Source of the DNA: JAAFJM01 sp964529175
Lineage (GTDB): Bacteria; Bacteroidota; Bacteroidia; UKL13-3
Assembly: GCA_964529175.1 (NCBI GenBank)
Contig: CAZGVO010000006.1
Coordinates: forward strand, 186,001-250,000
DNA: 64,000 bases
Direction: 5' to 3'
The notes below the pieces were generated by a model that saw only the letters and a list, made by a program, of their open reading frames with translations, ran no database searches and was not told the origin of the DNA. Of the stretch, positions 16,953 through 26,308 are shown in pieces (within the stretch, counting starts at the first letter, position 1; the number at the start of each line of letters is the position of its first letter). The translations under genes and the position numbers were made by a program.

Positions 16953-18356
16953 ATGAAAAGAGCATTTTTATTCTATTTATTGTTAGCATTGAGTGGTAAC
17001 TTATTGGCTCAAGTTACCATTAATATTGTATCAGTTCCCGCCAATACTCCTACTTCTGACGATTTGTTTATAGCTGGTAATTTTAATAACTGGAATCCAA
17101 ACGATAACAATTTTAAGTTAACCAAAGTTGGAAGTGGGTATAGTATTGTTATTCCAGCAGGTAATGGAAAAGCTGAATATAAATTTACTCGTGGGAGTTG
17201 GCCTACAGTAGAAGGCGATGCTAATGGAAATGTTATTGGAAATCGTAGCTTTACTTACACAGTAAATGGGGTAGAAAATGTATCAATAGCAGGTTGGGAA
17301 GATAAAAAAAGTGGGGGAGGAGCAGGTTCTACAGCATTGCCAAATGTTAAAGTATTGAGCAATAATTTTTTTATTCCGCAGTTAAATAAATCGCGTAGGG
17401 TTTGGATTTATTTGCCTAACGATTACCAAACTAATTTAACCAAACGTTACCCTGTTTTATACATGCACGATGGTCAAAATTGTTTTGATAAAACCACTGC
17501 TTTTTCTGACGAATGGGGAATAGACGAAACTTTAAGCAACAAACAAACCAATGGCGATAAAGGTTGTATAGTTGTGGCAGTTGATAATGGCGGAACCACT
17601 CGCTTAGACGAATATTCGCCTTATAATAATCCGCAATATGGTGGAGGCCAAGGCGATGCTTATGTTGATTTTATGGCATTAACCTTAAAGCCCTATATTG
17701 ATTCTGCTTATCGAACATTTCCCGATAAAATTAATACTGCAATAGCTGGCAGCAGCATGGGTGGATTAATCACTACTTATGCCATGTTTAAATATCCTGA
17801 TGTATATGGTAAGGCAGGTGTTTTTTCTCCTGCTTATTGGTTCAGTAACCAACTTTACACTTATGTATTGAATAAAAGTAAATCCAATAATCAAAAATTT
17901 TATTTTGTGTGTGGGCAAAATGAGGGCGGCAATATGGCTACATGGCAAGATAGTATGAATGTAGTTTTGCAACAAAAAGGGTATGTAAACAATACCGATT
18001 TAATGAATGTAATTAAACCAAACGGAACACATACCGAAGCATTTTGGCGAGCGGAATTTGGCGCGTGTTATGATTGGCTATTTTCTGACTTAAAGTTAAA
18101 CGTAAAAAAAAACGAAAAACTAAATCCACTTATTAGCATTTACCCAAACCCCAATACAAGTAGAATTATTAATATTACTGTAAATGACAAATTGTTAAAT
18201 GGAAAAGTAAAAATATACAACAGTTTAGGACTTTTAGTGGATGAATGTTTCATGCAAACTCAAGGTTTGGAAATGAGTAATACCAAATTTCCTAAAGGAA
18301 TATATTTTATAAAAACAGATATTAGTACAGAGTTACTTAAAGTAATTTTAGAATAA
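16953..18356 (+). CDS. T9SS-secreted esterase-like alpha/beta hydrolase with N-terminal beta-sandwich module
   Basis: A 467-residue secreted protein. After the signal peptide (cleavage near LLAQ) residues 20-115 form a CBM20/48-like sandwich (DDLFIAGNFNNWNPN...YKFTRGSWPTVEGD). Residues about 130-375 are an esterase-D-like alpha/beta hydrolase: YPVLYMHDGQNCFD, nucleophile elbow GSSMGG at 266-271 (Ser268), and His360 in NGTHTEAFW. The last 75 residues (PLISIYPNPNTSRIINI ... GIYFIKT) are a type A T9SS sorting domain, so the enzyme should pass the outer membrane and be attached at or released from the surface. The substrate is unknown; ferulate-type or siderophore-ester hydrolysis are possibilities. 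Confidence 0.87.
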   Translation: MKRAFLFYLLLALSGNLLAQVTINIVSVPANTPTSDDLFIAGNFNNWNPNDNNFKLTKVGSGYSIVIPAGNGKAEYKFTRGSWPTVEGDANGNVIGNRSFTYTVNGVENVSIAGWEDKKSGGGAGSTALPNVKVLSNNFFIPQLNKSRRVWIYLPNDYQTNLTKRYPVLYMHDGQNCFDKTTAFSDEWGIDETLSNKQTNGDKGCIVVAVDNGGTTRLDEYSPYNNPQYGGGQGDAYVDFMALTLKPYIDSAYRTFPDKINTAIAGSSMGGLITTYAMFKYPDVYGKAGVFSPAYWFSNQLYTYVLNKSKSNNQKFYFVCGQNEGGNMATWQDSMNVVLQQKGYVNNTDLMNVIKPNGTHTEAFWRAEFGACYDWLFSDLKLNVKKNEKLNPLISIYPNPNTSRIINITVNDKLLNGKVKIYNSLGLLVDECFMQTQGLEMSNTKFPKGIYFIKTDISTELLKVILE

Positions 18357-18357
18357 A

Positions 18358-18392
18358 AAAAGCCTTACATGTTATCATGTAAGGCTTTTGCA
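18358..18392. terminator. Bidirectional terminator
   Basis: A perfect 13-bp stem (18358-18370 with 18377-18389) and 6-nt loop lie between converging genes, with A and T runs on the two arms suited to both directions. Confidence 0.88.
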
Positions 18393-18407
18393 ATCATTTG
18401 ATAATGA

Positions 18408-19457
18408 CTATTTTATATTAAAATCAAAATTGGTCATTTGTGTGGCAACTGTAACTTTATGAGCAGCACCAAACCAACCTAACACTTTAATTTTAGAGTT
18501 TCCAAACGGAAAAATATTAGAAGGCACATTGGTTACCGGTGTTGCAAATAATCCTGAAAATCCGCCTCCAGTTCCATTGGTAAGTTCTGTTTTTAAACGA
18601 ACATAAAAGAAAAGATTTTCACGGGTAATGCTGTAAACTTCTACTTTAATTGAATCTCCAGGATAATATGCAGGGCGCTCTTGTATATCTTCTTCTACCA
18701 CGTTGATAGAACGTGCAACAGGAAAATTAAATAATGCTTCTTTTTCCAATTGTGAATTTGGCGATTGATCTCCACTATTTGATTCACTAACTGTAACTAA
18801 GTTTTTAACAGTTCCATAATAAGTCCAACCAGTATTGCCGCCACTTTCGGTAAAATAAGGATTAGCCGCTACTGGGTTGCGTTTTACATAATATTTCAAT
18901 CTGTAACTATCGCCTAAGCCCGCTGGATCAGTAATACGCATATCTACATAACCCCAACCTGATTTTAAAGGTCCACCAGGGCCTGTGCGTCCAATACTTT
19001 CATCGTTTAACACCGAAGTAGTTAAGCTGCTATCTTTATTAATAATACAAGGGCGATTTATTTTTGAAAAAGAAATAACCGTATCGCCAGTTGAAAAGCG
19101 AATTAACATAATATAACTATGCAAAGGCTGAGGTTTAGAAGTCATTGAAACATAGTTTCCGTTTCCAATATTGTTAAATGTATCAATTACAAAATTTCCA
19201 CCAGTTGAGTCAATAACAACTACAGTTGCATCATTTACTTTTGGCGATTCTCCATTTTCTAAATAACCAATAGATTTGGTAATTTTGATGGTGTCTTTTA
19301 TTAATTTGTTGGGATCAAGTGGGTCGTAAACTATGGTACCTTCTACCACGTATTGAGGAGTTCCATTGCCTGCGTCTATATCTAATTTATCAATACATGA
19401 ACTAAGCATTGCTACTGCAATAAAAAGTAAAATGTATAATTTGTTTAATGTTTTCAT
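18408..19457 (-). CDS. DUF4249-family lipoprotein, partner of a TonB receptor
   Basis: A 349-residue lipoprotein with lipobox LSSC. The mature start (IDKLDIDAGNGTPQYVVEGTIVYDP) and the following immunoglobulin-like region with DATVVVIDSTGGNF match the DUF4249 family, whose genes commonly follow TonB-dependent receptors in Bacteroidota. The gene lies 23 nt downstream of the receptor gene on the same strand, which supports one transcript and a joint complex at the outer membrane, probably as the surface lipoprotein. The substrate is not known for this family. Transcription ends at the bidirectional hairpin just beyond it. Confidence 0.85.
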   Translation of the reverse strand: MKTLNKLYILLFIAVAMLSSCIDKLDIDAGNGTPQYVVEGTIVYDPLDPNKLIKDTIKITKSIGYLENGESPKVNDATVVVIDSTGGNFVIDTFNNIGNGNYVSMTSKPQPLHSYIMLIRFSTGDTVISFSKINRPCIINKDSSLTTSVLNDESIGRTGPGGPLKSGWGYVDMRITDPAGLGDSYRLKYYVKRNPVAANPYFTESGGNTGWTYYGTVKNLVTVSESNSGDQSPNSQLEKEALFNFPVARSINVVEEDIQERPAYYPGDSIKVEVYSITRENLFFYVRLKTELTNGTGGGFSGLFATPVTNVPSNIFPFGNSKIKVLGWFGAAHKVTVATQMTNFDFNIK

Positions 19458-19480
19458 TATATTGGGTATTGAACTATTTT

Positions 19481-21901
19481 TTAAAATTTAAAATTATAAG
19501 TAAAAGCTGGAATTGGAACAGCAAAAAGCGAGAACTGAACCATTTCTGTAATTGCTGGCGATTTATCATTAACTCTTGGATAAACTGCAAAAGCATTACG
19601 TTTGCCAAGTAAGTTATAAACCCCAAATACTATTTCCCATTCGTAAGTGTATTTCATACGTTTTAAGAAATTAGTAGGCATAATTTCTGGTTGTTTACGC
19701 TCTTTACTTTTAACGGTTGCTGTTAAATCAATTCTAAAAAAGTCAGGAATGCGAATATTATTTCTTGGAGCTGTAGGATTATGAGGTATTTGATATCCTT
19801 CAAAAGCAAATTTATTAGTTGGTAAATTTACAGGTGTTCCACTTCCATACACCCAGTTGGTATTAAGGGTCCAACGTTTATTTAAATCGTAACTTACTAC
19901 TAAGTTTACATTGTGCAATTTATCAAAACGAGTTGGGTACCAGTCATTGTTGTTAATTCTATCAACTTGGCGTTCAGTTCTAGCTAAGGTATAGCTTATA
20001 AAACCTGTTAGCTTACCAGTATTTTTCTTTACAAAAAACTCTAAACCATAAGCACGGCCTTTGCCACTTAATATTTGACCTTCTAGGTAAGGATTTAATA
20101 ATAAATCTGCTCCATCAATATAATCAATTTGGTTCTGCATATCTTTATAATATGCTTCTACCGATGTTTCGTAATCGTTTTTAGTATTACCAAAGTTTTT
20201 AAAATAACCTATTGCTACTTGATCGGCTATTTGAGGTTTAATGTTATTTGTACTGGGTGTCCATACATCTAATGGAATAGATGCAGCAGTGTTCGAAATT
20301 AAATGCACATACTGGCTTGTTCGCATATAGCTAGCCTTTAAACTGCTTGTAGAGTTTAATTCATATTTTACAGCAGCTCTTGGTTCCAGGTTAAAGTAGT
20401 TTTGCATCGATTCAAAGTCATCGTATTTTTCTACTCCGGTTAATATTTTTCCAAACGAGTTGTATTCATTGCTATAAATTTGTTTTTCGCCTTTTCCAAG
20501 GTAATGAAAGGTTGAAAACCTTAGTCCGTAACTAACAGATATTCTTGAGTTTATAGTTTGGTCGTTTGAAACATAAAGTGCATTTTCTAGCGAGTATTTG
20601 TAAGGTAAATTAATATCTTGACGAACTCCACCACTAACAAAACTTGCATTGGCAGGATTAAATTGGTAAAAAATACTTTGACCACCTAAATTAATGGTGT
20701 TTTTGCTATTTAAGTACCAAGTAAAATCTTGTTTTAAACTGTAATTGATAATGCGCGATGTCCATTTAAAAGCATCTCTTGCGCCAATATTATCAGTTCC
20801 TATTCCATAATCGTAATTACTATAAAATGCGGTTGTATTGCTAAATAATTTACTTTTTATTTCGTGGTTCCAGCGGGCAGTTAATGTTTGATTTCCCCAA
20901 TTAAAGCCAAAAGTTGATACTCCAAAAACATCGCGCCCCATGTAGCCTGAAAGAAATATTTTATCTTTTTTACCAATATTGTAATTTGCTTTTAGTGTTA
21001 AATCGTAAAAATATAATTGCAGACCTTTAAAGTCGGCATTTCCTGCCAAAAATGGAGCTGCAAGTACATCACCATAACTTCTTCTTCCAGCTATAATGTA
21101 TGAACCTTTGCCTTTTTTAATGGGTCCTTCCAGCGTTAAACGCGAAAAAATTAAACCAATACCACCTTGAGCAGCAAAATGTTTTTTGTTTCCATCTTTT
21201 AACCTCACATCTAAAATGGATGATAACCTTCCTCCGTATTTTGCATTGATACCACCTTTAAATAGTTTTACATCTTTAACTGCATCGGGGTTAAAAACCG
21301 AGAAGAAACCAAAAAGATGTGAAGAGTTATAAACAGGTGCTTCGTCTAATAAAATTAAGTTTTGGTCAATGCTTCCTCCGCGAACATTAAAGCCTGAAGC
21401 ACCTTCGCCCACAGTGCTTACACCTGGCAAAAGTTGGATACTTCTTACTAAATCTACCTCGCCTAAAAGTGCTGGAATTTTACTAATGGCTTTCATGTCT
21501 AACTTGTTGGTCGACATTTCAGTAGTTTTAATATTTTCATTTTTCTTTTCGCCAACTACATTAACCGCTTTTAGTTCTTTGTTTTGTGGTACTAACTCAA
21601 AGCTAATTTTTTGGTTAGAGCTTAAATTAATGCTTTGATTAATGGTGTTATAACCAATGTATTTAACAGAAACAGTGTAATTATTAGGTGCCAAGGTTAT
21701 TGAGTAATAACCATATTCGTTTGTTAAAGCTCCTTTGCCGGTTTCTTTTATAATTACAGAAACACCAATTAGGTCTTCGCCAGTTTTGCTATCGCGAACA
21801 TAACCACTTAAAACTACTTTGTCCTTTTGCTGGGCAAAGGCAGTAGCACTTGAAAATAGAATAAGAGTGTAAATCAAAAATGATTTGAGGGTGAAATTCA
21901 T
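19481..21901 (-). CDS. TonB-dependent receptor
   Basis: An 806-residue outer-membrane receptor. The signal peptide ends at AFAQ; residues about 30-115 are a carboxypeptidase-regulatory-like domain (LSGYVRDSKTGEDLIGVSVII). A plug domain follows with LVRSIQLLPGVSTVGEGASGFNVRGG and LLDEAPVYNSSHLFGFFSVFNPDAVKDVKLFKGG, then a 22-strand-type barrel ending FTYNFKF. It belongs to the group of receptors paired with DUF4249 lipoproteins and should import a substrate with TonB-ExbBD energy. The substrate cannot be told. A MarR-like regulator is divergently transcribed upstream. Confidence 0.92.
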   Translation of the reverse strand: MNFTLKSFLIYTLILFSSATAFAQQKDKVVLSGYVRDSKTGEDLIGVSVIIKETGKGALTNEYGYYSITLAPNNYTVSVKYIGYNTINQSINLSSNQKISFELVPQNKELKAVNVVGEKKNENIKTTEMSTNKLDMKAISKIPALLGEVDLVRSIQLLPGVSTVGEGASGFNVRGGSIDQNLILLDEAPVYNSSHLFGFFSVFNPDAVKDVKLFKGGINAKYGGRLSSILDVRLKDGNKKHFAAQGGIGLIFSRLTLEGPIKKGKGSYIIAGRRSYGDVLAAPFLAGNADFKGLQLYFYDLTLKANYNIGKKDKIFLSGYMGRDVFGVSTFGFNWGNQTLTARWNHEIKSKLFSNTTAFYSNYDYGIGTDNIGARDAFKWTSRIINYSLKQDFTWYLNSKNTINLGGQSIFYQFNPANASFVSGGVRQDINLPYKYSLENALYVSNDQTINSRISVSYGLRFSTFHYLGKGEKQIYSNEYNSFGKILTGVEKYDDFESMQNYFNLEPRAAVKYELNSTSSLKASYMRTSQYVHLISNTAASIPLDVWTPSTNNIKPQIADQVAIGYFKNFGNTKNDYETSVEAYYKDMQNQIDYIDGADLLLNPYLEGQILSGKGRAYGLEFFVKKNTGKLTGFISYTLARTERQVDRINNNDWYPTRFDKLHNVNLVVSYDLNKRWTLNTNWVYGSGTPVNLPTNKFAFEGYQIPHNPTAPRNNIRIPDFFRIDLTATVKSKERKQPEIMPTNFLKRMKYTYEWEIVFGVYNLLGKRNAFAVYPRVNDKSPAITEMVQFSLFAVPIPAFTYNFKF

Positions 21902-22138
21902 GTTTTGTGTTTTTTTTCGGCCGCAATATTAATGCAGCAATTGTTTAATTTTATTATTTCTAATTTAAATAATGCCAAAATTTTGTAAATGGCTTACTAC
22001 AAAAATTATTGGTTATACAAACTGATATAAGGTTTTTAATTACATTTAGTTTTGTATGTTTTCGTAATTTTTTGTGGCAATATTAATACGATAACATATT
22101 TTATGCAAGTTTTTTTTACGAAATCATACTTTTTTGTA

Positions 22139-22146
22139 TAAATTTG
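22139..22146 (+). promoter_or_regulatory. Predicted -7 box (TAAATTTG) of the MarR-like gene
   Basis: An exact match to TAnnTTTG, 23 nt before the start codon, within the 268-nt divergent spacer. The same spacer contains two direct copies of GCAATATTAAT (21923-21933, 22077-22087) whose meaning is unclear. Confidence 0.45.
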
Positions 22147-22169
22147 TAACGTAAGTATTTTAAAAATTA

Positions 22170-22841
22170 ATGAAATCAAAGGCTATTTTACAGCAATTAA
22201 TTAATGATTTAAGCAATTATGAGCTTGAAAATGAAGACAGTGATGATTTGAATTATTTAGACTTTGTTGCTTACTTAAGTAGTAAAGTACAAACTGGTAC
22301 TACCGAAATAAGAAATTTAAGAGGCGAACAAGAAATGTGGATTGATGAGCAATACAAAGACTCTCAAACAGATATTGTAATATTTATCACGCTTTTGTAC
22401 CGATATGCAAAGGTTTATATAAAAAAAGCGCTTAAAAATAGCTTGGTACAAACTGCAGATGAATTTTCGTACTTAATTGTACTAATGACACATGAAAGTT
22501 TAAGCAAATCAGATTTAATTCAAAAAAATGTAATGGAAAAAACTTCGGGTGTGGAGGTAATTAAACGACTAATAAATAATAATTTGATACATCAATTTGA
22601 AGATAAGGACGATAAAAGAATTGTAAGGGTTGCTATAACTGAAAAAGGTAAATTTGAAATTATTAAACTTTTGCCTGAAATGGCTAAAGTTTCAAAAATT
22701 GTATCAGCCAATTTAGTACCAAATGAGTTATTGGTTTTAAGTCATTTGTTGAAAAAACTCGACCTGTATCACAATAATTTGTATTTAAACAAAAAAAACT
22801 TAGATCTCGATAACTTATTGACAAACAATAGTAATAGTTAA
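22170..22841 (+). CDS. MarR-family winged-helix transcriptional regulator
   Basis: A 223-residue cytoplasmic regulator, longer than typical MarR proteins (about 140-160) because of an acidic N-terminal extension of about 75 residues. The winged helix spans roughly residues 95-165: FSYLIVLMTHESLSKSDLIQKNVMEKTSGVEVIKRLINNNLI, then the wing DKDDKRIVRVAITEKGKFEI, which carries the MarR-hallmark Asp-Arg-type residues. These proteins bind palindromic operators as dimers. It is divergent from the TonB receptor operon, making that a likely target besides itself. The HEAT-like gene follows 10 nt downstream. Confidence 0.82.
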   Translation: MKSKAILQQLINDLSNYELENEDSDDLNYLDFVAYLSSKVQTGTTEIRNLRGEQEMWIDEQYKDSQTDIVIFITLLYRYAKVYIKKALKNSLVQTADEFSYLIVLMTHESLSKSDLIQKNVMEKTSGVEVIKRLINNNLIHQFEDKDDKRIVRVAITEKGKFEIIKLLPEMAKVSKIVSANLVPNELLVLSHLLKKLDLYHNNLYLNKKNLDLDNLLTNNSNS

Positions 22842-22851
22842 AATAAAAATA

Positions 22852-23367
22852 ATGATAGCAGAATTATTATCCGATAAATTAATAAAGCCAAAAGAAAAAA
22901 CAGAAACTTTAAGTACTTGGTTACTACAAAGTACAGTTTTAGTAGATGAATTATTGCTATTTGCTACTTCGGCTAAAGATTCACCAAAGGCTACTTGTAT
23001 CGAAGCATTGGAGTTTGCCTCTCAACAAAATGCTGCCATAGTTAATGCTGCTTGTTTTAATTTTGTGGTACAATCCTTAACGGCAAAAGCCCCACGTGTA
23101 AAATGGGAATCGGCCAAGGTAATTGGTAATATAGCACATTTGTATACCGAAAATTTAAATATTGCCATTAATAATTTATTGGTAAATACTGAGCACGAAG
23201 GAACTGTAGTAAGATGGAGTGCAGCCTTTGCTTTGGGCGAAATTTTAAAACTTAAAACCAAGCATAATAGAACATTATTGCCTGCTATTGAGGCCATTTG
23301 TCAAAGAGAAGAAAAAAATAGTATTCAGAAAATATATTTAGCTGCTATCAAAAAGTTGAACAACTAA
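22852..23367 (+). CDS. HEAT-repeat-like alpha-solenoid protein
   Basis: A 171-residue all-helical protein without signal or membrane segment. Helical pairs recur at about 35-40-residue spacing, for example KATCIEALEFASQQN, APRVKWESAKVIGNIAHLYTENL and GTVVRWSAAFALGEILKLK; the last two are typical HEAT/PBS-lyase repeats with the R/K-W-x-A-A pattern. Such solenoids mediate protein binding. The short spacing to the MarR-like gene implies coexpression and perhaps interaction, but no partner is visible in sequence. No catalytic motif is present. Confidence 0.7.
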   Translation: MIAELLSDKLIKPKEKTETLSTWLLQSTVLVDELLLFATSAKDSPKATCIEALEFASQQNAAIVNAACFNFVVQSLTAKAPRVKWESAKVIGNIAHLYTENLNIAINNLLVNTEHEGTVVRWSAAFALGEILKLKTKHNRTLLPAIEAICQREEKNSIQKIYLAAIKKLNN

Positions 23368-23516
23368 AAACAAGAATAGCTTAAAAATTAGATTAAATTA
23401 AAATACTTAAAAATTACTCAAATCTTTTAAGGCGATTGTAATAATTGAATAAGTATTACAAATCAACTTGTTTTTGATTGGTTTTTAACGACATTTGCCC
23501 TGCTTAAAAGATTTAA

Positions 23517-24527
23517 ATGAACAATATAGCTGAGCTAAAACCTTTATTACTAGCAAATTTAAAACCTAAAATAGTAATTACTACACACCATAAACCCGAT
23601 GCAGATGCTTTGGGTTCTAGTTTGGGTTTATATAACTTTTTATTACAATTAAATATTACTGCTCAAGTAATAACACCTACAGATTATGGTGATTTTTTAA
23701 TGTGGATGCCTGGTGAGCCAACTGTAATAAATTTTGAAGAAGAGACAGAATTAGCTACTCAAATGGTGGCCGATGCAGATTTTATTTTTTGCTTAGACTT
23801 TAATGCTTTAAAACGTATCAATGCATTAGGCGAATTGGTAGAAGCAAGTAAAGCTAAAAAGGTAATGATTGACCATCATTTACAACCAGAAAATTTTGAT
23901 GATTATCGTTTATGGACAAGCAAGGCTAGCAGTACTTGTGAGTTAATTTATTGGTTTATACAAACGTTACAGTTTGAGCATTTAATTAATAAAGAAATTG
24001 CTTCGTGTTTATACGCTGGTATAATGACCGATACAGCTTCATTTAAACATAGCAGTACTACAGCTAATACTCACCGTGTAGCTGCCGAATTACTTGAAAA
24101 AGGTGCTGAAAGCAATATTATTTTTGAAAATATTTACGACAATTATTCTGAAAACAGAACCCGTTTTATTGGTTACTGTTTAAACGAAAAATTGCAAATT
24201 TTACCTGAATATCACACAGCAATTATTTGTGTAACTGCCCAAGAATTAGAAAAATACAATATTATTGTTGGCGATTCTGAGGGATTGGTTAACTACGGAT
24301 TATCAATAAAAGGAATTAAATTTTCGGTATTGGTAGTTGATAGAACGGTGGCTCGTAAAATGAGTTTTAGGGCAAAAGGTAATTTTCCAGCCAATGAATT
24401 TGCTAGAAAATACTTTAATGGCGGTGGGCACTTTAGCGCAGCTGGAGGCGAAAGTAAAGATACCATTGAAAACGTAGAAATTAAGCTAAAAGAATCGATT
24501 GCTGAATATGCAGCATTTTTAAAATAA
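23517..24527 (+). CDS. nrnA: DHH/DHHA1 phosphoesterase, NrnA type (oligoribonuclease/pAp phosphatase)
   Basis: A 336-residue cytoplasmic phosphoesterase of usual length. DHH motifs in order: THHKPDADALGSSLGL, an Asp in CLDFNALKRI, the DHH proper in MIDHHLQPENF, and GIMTDTASFKHSSTT. The C-terminal DHHA1 domain has the diagnostic GGGHFSAAGG. NrnA degrades 2-5-nt RNA and dephosphorylates 3'-phosphoadenosine 5'-phosphate with Mn2+. The gene sits 26 nt before the first FKBP lipoprotein. In gliding Bacteroidota such a phosphoesterase is, to my knowledge, often next to the GldI-type isomerase, which fits the order here. Confidence 0.9.
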   Translation: MNNIAELKPLLLANLKPKIVITTHHKPDADALGSSLGLYNFLLQLNITAQVITPTDYGDFLMWMPGEPTVINFEEETELATQMVADADFIFCLDFNALKRINALGELVEASKAKKVMIDHHLQPENFDDYRLWTSKASSTCELIYWFIQTLQFEHLINKEIASCLYAGIMTDTASFKHSSTTANTHRVAAELLEKGAESNIIFENIYDNYSENRTRFIGYCLNEKLQILPEYHTAIICVTAQELEKYNIIVGDSEGLVNYGLSIKGIKFSVLVVDRTVARKMSFRAKGNFPANEFARKYFNGGGHFSAAGGESKDTIENVEIKLKESIAEYAAFLK

Positions 24528-24553
24528 ATAACGAATAGAACAAATAAAGAAAG

Positions 24554-25429
24554 ATGAGAAAGTTAGTAGTAGTAATGGCAGCATTGGCCATGTTTGGAGT
24601 GAGTAGTTGTGGTAAAAAAATGCAAACAACTGAAAATGGAATTAATTACAGAATTATTCAAAGTTCTGACACTGCGCGTTTAATAACTAAAGGCGATTTG
24701 ATGATGATTCAAATGATTGGTTTAGGTCAATTAGCTGATTCGTTAGGTGGAAAAGATACAACTATTTTTGATTCGTATAAAGTAGGAAAAGCATATTATA
24801 TTCCTGCAGATGAAACCACTTTGAAAGATGTGTTTATGATGTTACATAAAGGTGATAGTGCTGAATTTGAAGTAAGTGCAGATACTTTATTTATGAAAAG
24901 TTTTGGTCAGTTAACTCCTGGTTTCTTAAAGAAAAATAGTAACATTCACTTTTATGTAAAAGTAGAAAATATTTACAGTCAAAGCGAATTAGAGGTTATG
25001 AAAGCTGAAGAAAGAGCAAAATCTATTATGAAAGATTCAGTAGAAGCTGCTGCATACATTGCTAATTTAACCAATGTACAAACTACTCCAAGTGGTTTAA
25101 AATATGTAATTACCAAACCATCAAAAGGTGCGCAACCTAAAGCTGGTCAAGAAGTGAGCATGCTTTACAGAGGTTTATTATTAAACGGTACAAAATTTGA
25201 TGAAAATCAAGATGAAGCAAATCCATTTAAATTTACTATTGGCATGCGCCAAGTAATTCCAGGATGGGACGAAGGTGTAATGTTATTACACGAAGGAGAA
25301 GAGGCTAAATTTATAATACCTGCCCGCTTAGCTTATGGCGAACAAGGTGGTGGGCCAATTCCTCCAAACTCAACTTTAATTTTTGACGTAAAGTTATTGA
25401 AAGTAAGTTCAGTAAGTGCTAAAAAATAA
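24554..25429 (+). CDS. FKBP-type peptidyl-prolyl isomerase lipoprotein (GldI-like candidate)
   Basis: A 291-residue lipoprotein with lipobox VSSC. Residues about 25-150 form a degenerate FKBP-like module (GDLMMIQMIGLGQLADS ... FHVKVENIYS-type ending), and residues about 185-285 a full FKBP domain: TPSGLKYVITKPSKG, VSMLYRGLLLNGTKFDEN, GMRQVIPGWDEGVMLLHEGEEAKFIIPARLAYGEQ and PPNSTLIFDVKLL. The FKBP active-site aromatic and Asp positions are retained only in the C-terminal module. It likely folds exported proteins from the envelope. Position after nrnA and the lipid anchor suggest GldI, a gliding/T9SS-associated isomerase, but I cannot prove that assignment. Confidence 0.85.
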   Translation: MRKLVVVMAALAMFGVSSCGKKMQTTENGINYRIIQSSDTARLITKGDLMMIQMIGLGQLADSLGGKDTTIFDSYKVGKAYYIPADETTLKDVFMMLHKGDSAEFEVSADTLFMKSFGQLTPGFLKKNSNIHFYVKVENIYSQSELEVMKAEERAKSIMKDSVEAAAYIANLTNVQTTPSGLKYVITKPSKGAQPKAGQEVSMLYRGLLLNGTKFDENQDEANPFKFTIGMRQVIPGWDEGVMLLHEGEEAKFIIPARLAYGEQGGGPIPPNSTLIFDVKLLKVSSVSAKK

Positions 25430-25439
25430 TATTAAGAAA

Positions 25440-26294
25440 ATGATAAATCGTATAGGTTTAATATTCAGCTTTTTAATCATCTCGGTTTTTGTCCATGGTC
25501 AAACATGGATAAAAACTGATGGTGGTACTGTATTTAAATACATTACTAAAAACGAAAAAGGCCGTAAAATTAGACCAAACATGATTATGTTGGTTGATTT
25601 ATTAGGCAAAGTACAAAAGGCTGATAATATAGCTGAAGATACTGTAATTTTTAATAGCGGAACAAGTGATAAGCCTTTTTATATTCCTACTGAACAGCCT
25701 GGCCTTCAAAATGTATTTTATAACTTAAATACTGGCGATAGTATTGAAATAAAAATAATTGCAGATACATTTTATAACAAAGTATTTTCAGCAACACTGC
25801 CCGATTTTGTGGCAAAAGGAAGTGTTGTAACACTTTATTTTCATGTTCAAGAAGCTTTAACAAAAGAAGAAATTGAAGATAGAGTAAAAATACAAAATGC
25901 TAAAGCTCTTAAGGCTGACTCCCTAAACGTATTGAAATATTGCAACAAAATAAAAGGTGTAAAAAAGTTAGCAAGTGGATTGCGCTATAAACCATTAAAG
26001 TTAAATCCAACTGGCACTTTAGCTAAAAAAGGTTCAATGGTTTCGGTTAGATATAAAGGTTGGCTCATAGATGGCGATGTATTTGACGAAAATGAAACTG
26101 GCGAGCCGTTTAAATTAGTTTTAGGAATGAACCAAGTAATTAAAGGTTGGGAAGAAGGACTTAAACTTATGAAAACTGGAGAAAAATATAGGCTAATAAT
26201 ACCTTGGTATTTAGCTTATGGAACTTTGGGCAATGGCCCAATACCTCCTTTTACCAGCATTGTTTTTGATGTGCAATTGATTGAAATTAAGTAA
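25440..26294 (+). CDS. FKBP-type peptidyl-prolyl isomerase, exported
   Basis: A 284-residue protein starting at the ATG at 25440, 10 nt after the preceding stop; a GTG at 25416 is in frame but would overlap the upstream gene and spoil the signal peptide. Signal peptide MINRIGLIFSFLIISVFVHGQ lacks a lipobox cysteine, so the protein is periplasmic. It repeats the layout of its neighbour: a degenerate N-terminal module (RPNMIMLVDLLGKVQKADN) and a C-terminal FKBP domain (VSVRYKGWLIDGDVFDEN, MNQVIKGWEEGLKLMKTGEKYRLIIPWYLAYG). Clearly a tandem duplicate of the upstream gene that has lost its anchor. Confidence 0.83.
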   Translation: MINRIGLIFSFLIISVFVHGQTWIKTDGGTVFKYITKNEKGRKIRPNMIMLVDLLGKVQKADNIAEDTVIFNSGTSDKPFYIPTEQPGLQNVFYNLNTGDSIEIKIIADTFYNKVFSATLPDFVAKGSVVTLYFHVQEALTKEEIEDRVKIQNAKALKADSLNVLKYCNKIKGVKKLASGLRYKPLKLNPTGTLAKKGSMVSVRYKGWLIDGDVFDENETGEPFKLVLGMNQVIKGWEEGLKLMKTGEKYRLIIPWYLAYGTLGNGPIPPFTSIVFDVQLIEIK

Positions 26295-26308
26295 AATACT
26301 AAGATAAT

